The notes below the pieces were generated by a model. It searched no databases. It worked only from the letters and a program-made list of their open reading frames with translations, and was not told where the DNA came from. From positions 939,001 through 1,003,000 of the forward strand of contig NZ_CP077095.1 of NCBI RefSeq assembly GCF_014268885.2: a DNA stretch of 64,000 nucleotides. The letters run 5' to 3'. Of the stretch, positions 59,285 through 64,000 are shown piece after piece. Source of the stretch: Pseudomonas xantholysinigenes (GTDB lineage: Bacteria > Pseudomonadota > Gammaproteobacteria > Pseudomonadales > Pseudomonadaceae). Each line of letters opens with the position of its first letter. The stretch's first letter is position 1. The position numbers were made by a program, and so were the translations under genes.

Positions 59285-60224
59285 CCATAGATAGCGGCTT
59301 CAACCACATCACCGTCCTGCTCGACGAAGCCGTCGAGGCATTGGCCCTGCGCGCCGACGGTTGCTATCTGGACGGCACCTTCGGGCGTGGCGGCCACAGC
59401 CGCCTGATCCTCAGCAAGCTCGGGCCGCAAGGGCGGCTGCTGGGGTTCGACAAGGATCCTCAAGCGATTGCCACCGGGCAAGCGCTGGCGGCCGAAGACG
59501 GCCGCTTTGTCATTGTGCAGCGCAGCTTTGCCGAGCTCGGCGACGAAGTGCGCGCACGCGGCCTGGACGGCAAGGTCAGCGGCATCCTGCTCGACCTGGG
59601 CGTGTCCTCGCCACAGCTGGACGACCCCGAGCGTGGCTTCAGCTTCCTCAACGACGGGCCGCTGGACATGCGCATGAACCCCGCTCAGGGCATCAGTGCC
59701 GCCGAGTTCATTGCCACCGCCCCGGCCGAAGAAATTGCCCGCGTGTTCAAGGAGTACGGCGAGGAACGTTTCGCCGGGCGCATGGCGCGTGCCGTGGTCG
59801 AGCGCCGCGAGAAACAGCCGTTCACCCGTACCGCCGACCTGGCCGAAGTGCTCAAGGTCGCCAACCCGGCCTGGGAAAAGGGCAAGAACCCGGCAACCCG
59901 CGCCTTCCAGGGGCTGCGCATTCACGTCAACAACGAGCTGGGCGACCTCGAGACTGGCCTTGAAGCCGCGCTCGATGCCCTTGAAGTGGGCGGTCGCCTG
60001 GCGGTGATCAGCTTCCACTCGCTGGAAGACCGTATCGTCAAGCTGTTCATGCGCAAGCTGGTCAAGGGCGAAGCCGACAACCTGCCGCGCAACCTGCCGG
60101 TGCAGCACAAGGTCTTCGAGCCGAAGATCAAGCTCATCGGCAAGGCGCAGTTCGCCTCCGATGCTGAACTCAAGGCCAACCCGCGGGCGCGTAGCGCCGT
60201 GATGCGGGTAGCGGAGAAGTTGCG

Positions 60225-60228
<4 letters not shown>
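59281..60228 (+). CDS. rsmH: RsmH, 16S rRNA C1402 N4-methyltransferase
   Basis: SAM-dependent methyltransferase (315 aa), formerly MraW. Motifs: [49 protein letters not shown] and [10 protein letters not shown]. Starts at GTG inside the mraZ stop region (GTGA overlap) and overlaps ftsL in the same way. Acts on the same nucleotide as RsmI. Confidence 0.96.
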
Positions 60229-62247
<2,019 letters not shown>

Positions 62248-62248
<1 letters not shown>

Positions 62249-63711
62249 TGACGATGCCATTGAGCAAACTGTTCGCCCATGCCAGCCGCGATCCGTTGAT
62301 CCGCGAGCTGACCCTGGACAGCCGCGCCGTGCGCCCGGGCGATCTGTTCCTGGCCGTGCCAGGGGCCAAGGTCGATGGCCGTGACCATATTGTCGACGCC
62401 CTGGCCCGTGGCGCCGCCGCGGTGGCCTATGAAGAACAGGGCGCCAGCGTGCTGCCGATCACCGATGTGCCGCTGATTCCGGTCAGGGGCCTGATCGGTC
62501 AGTTGTCGCAGATCGCCGGGCGCTTCTATGGCGAACCCAGCCGCCAGCTCGACCTGGTCGGCGTGACCGGTACCAACGGCAAGACCAGCGTGACCCAGCT
62601 GCTGGCCCAGGCACTCGATGCCCTTGGTCAGCGTTGCGGCCTGATCGGCACCCTGGGTACTGGTTTCTATGGCGAGCTGCAGAGTGGTCGCCTGACCACG
62701 CCTGATCCGATTGCCGTGCAGTCGACCTTGAACGACCTGAAAAAGGGCGGCGCCAAGGCGGTGGCCATGGAGGTTTCCTCCCATGCCCTCGAGCAGGGCC
62801 GGGTGGCCGCGCTGGACTTCGATATCGCGGTGATGACCAACCTGTCCCGTGACCACCTGGACTACCACGGCAGCATGCAGGCCTACGAGGCCGCCAAGGC
62901 CAAGCTGTTCGCCTGGCCAAGCCTGCGCGCCCGGGTGGTTAATCTGGACGATGAGTTCGGGCGTCGCCTGGCCGACAGCGACGCCACATCGCGACTGATC
63001 AGCTACAGCCTGCTGGACCCGTCTGCGACGCTGTTCTGCAAGCAAGCCAGCTTCAATGACGATGGCGTGCGCGCCGTGATCGTCACCGCCCAGGGCGAGC
63101 ATGCCTTGCGCAGCCGCCTGCTGGGCCGCTTCAACCTGAGCAACATGCTTGCCGCGGTGGCCACGCTGATGGCGTTGGACTACCCGCTGGATGAAATCCT
63201 CAAGGTCACCCCGCAGGTGCACGGGCCAATCGGTCGCATGCAGCGCTTGGGTGGCGGTGACAAACCGTTGGTGGTGGTCGATTACGCCCACACCCCGGAT
63301 GCCCTGGAAAAAGTACTCGAAGCCTTGCGCCCGCACGCTCACGGCAAGTTGCTGTGCCTGTTCGGCTGCGGCGGCGATCGTGACGCCGGCAAACGCCCGC
63401 TGATGGCCGAGGTGGCCGAGCGCCTGGCCGACCGCGTACTGGTCACCGACGACAACCCGCGTAGCGAAGACCCACTGCGGATCTTCGACGATATTCGCCC
63501 CGGTTTCGCCAAGCCTGCTGCCGTCGAGTTCGTCGCCGGCCGTGGCGCGGCCATTGCTCAACTGATCGCCAGTGCCAATGCCGACGACGTGATCGTCCTG
63601 GCTGGCAAGGGGCACGAGGATTACCAGGAGATCAATGGCGAGCGCCATGACTTCTCCGACCTGGTCGAAGCCGACAAGGCACTTGCAGCCTGGGAGGCGC
63701 CACATGCTTAA
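62248..63711 (+). CDS. murE: MurE, UDP-MurNAc-tripeptide synthetase (meso-DAP adding)
   Basis: Cytoplasmic Mur ligase of 487 aa adding meso-diaminopimelate to UDP-MurNAc-Ala-Glu. P-loop GVTGTNGKTS near residue 110, carbamylated-lysine region, and DDNPRSEDP, whose DNPR signature marks the DAP-specific enzyme. ATG 62248 shares a base with the ftsI stop and is well placed behind GGAGGG; the TTG at 62245 is less likely. Overlaps murF by eight bases. Confidence 0.95.
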
Positions 63712-64000
63712 GCCGATGATCCTCAGCCAGTTGACTGGCGCCCTGAATGCGCGCCTGGCGGGCGCCGACGCCACCTTTACCGGCGTCAGTATCGACAGCC
63801 GCAGCGTTGCCGCCGGTCAACTGTTCGTCGCCCTGACCGGGCCGCGCTTCGATGGCCACGACTACCTGGCCGACGTGAAGGCCAAGGGCGCAGTCGCGGC
63901 CCTGGTCGAGCGTGAAGTCACCGATGTCGACCTGCCACAGCTGGTAGTCGCCGATTGCCGCGTCGCCCTTGGCCAGCTCGGTGCGCTGAACCGTGCCGCC
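63704..64000 (+). CDS. murF: MurF, D-Ala-D-Ala adding ligase, N-terminal part
   Basis: First 99 codons of the last Mur ligase, cut by the window edge. It begins MLKPMILSQLTGALNARL and has the UDP-binding domain pattern VSIDSRSVAAGQLFVALTG and FDGHDYLADVKAKGAVAALV. The ATP-binding P-loop lies beyond the window. The ATG is inside the 3' end of murE, with GGGAGG nearby. Confidence 0.93.
   Translation, partial: MLKPMILSQLTGALNARLAGADATFTGVSIDSRSVAAGQLFVALTGPRFDGHDYLADVKAKGAVAALVEREVTDVDLPQLVVADCRVALGQLGALNRAA

Overview
The window looks like chromosome from a Pseudomonas of the P. putida group. The evidence is high-GC coding DNA, the gene order, a complete alginate operon, and many extragenic palindromes of the P. 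putida REP type (CCTGTGGGAGCGGG.. and CCTGTAGGAGCGGC..). Gene order from algW to murF follows the pattern known from P. aeruginosa and P. putida. No rRNA, tRNA or CRISPR array was seen; the one housekeeping RNA gene is rnpB.

Layout. 1-780: two small AT-richer genes of unknown function, closed by a bidirectional terminator. 782-16888 (minus strand): the full twelve-gene alginate operon algD-8-44-K-E-G-X-L-I-J-F-A, read from a candidate AlgU promoter about 440 bases before algD. It has an intercistronic hairpin after algD and a REP pair between algL and algI. 17799-25146: yaaA, a polysaccharide-deacetylase-like protein with a broken metal motif, a PIN-PhoH ATPase, moaCDE, rhlB and a carboxylesterase. 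25284-29638: the aapJQMP amino-acid ABC transporter behind a sigma-54 promoter. 29827-32046: algW (the protease that starts the AlgU cascade) and a NIF3-like protein. 32367-35684: cysD and cysNC, separated by an inserted AT-rich S23/four-helix-bundle gene with inverted repeats at both sides.

35808-41598 is accessory: an IS110-family element inserted in a REP pair, then the methionine-degradation set mdeR/mdeA/mdeB. 42019-45827: yhcB, a small hydrolase, trpS and zapE. 45837-48145: a GlxA-type regulator bracketed by two copies of a palindromic repeat that is not REP, and an aldo-keto reductase. 48403-64000: rplM-rpsI, petABC, sspAB, a YgdI lipoprotein, dolP, a DiaA/GmhA-like SIS protein, yraN, lpoA, rsmI, rnpB, and the start of the division and cell-wall cluster mraZ-rsmH-ftsL-ftsI-murE-murF, cut by the window end.

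The strongest unusual signal is the IS110 element. Its ends can be placed at a duplicated CT core, and removing it restores a REP pair. The non-coding DNA upstream of its transposase holds short segments that fit all four guides of a bridge RNA: two matching the REP target and two matching the element's own ends. This would explain REP-specific insertion by RNA guidance. A second signal is a family of AAGCTGCAAG inverted repeats, found both as short terminator-like elements and around the S23 gene.
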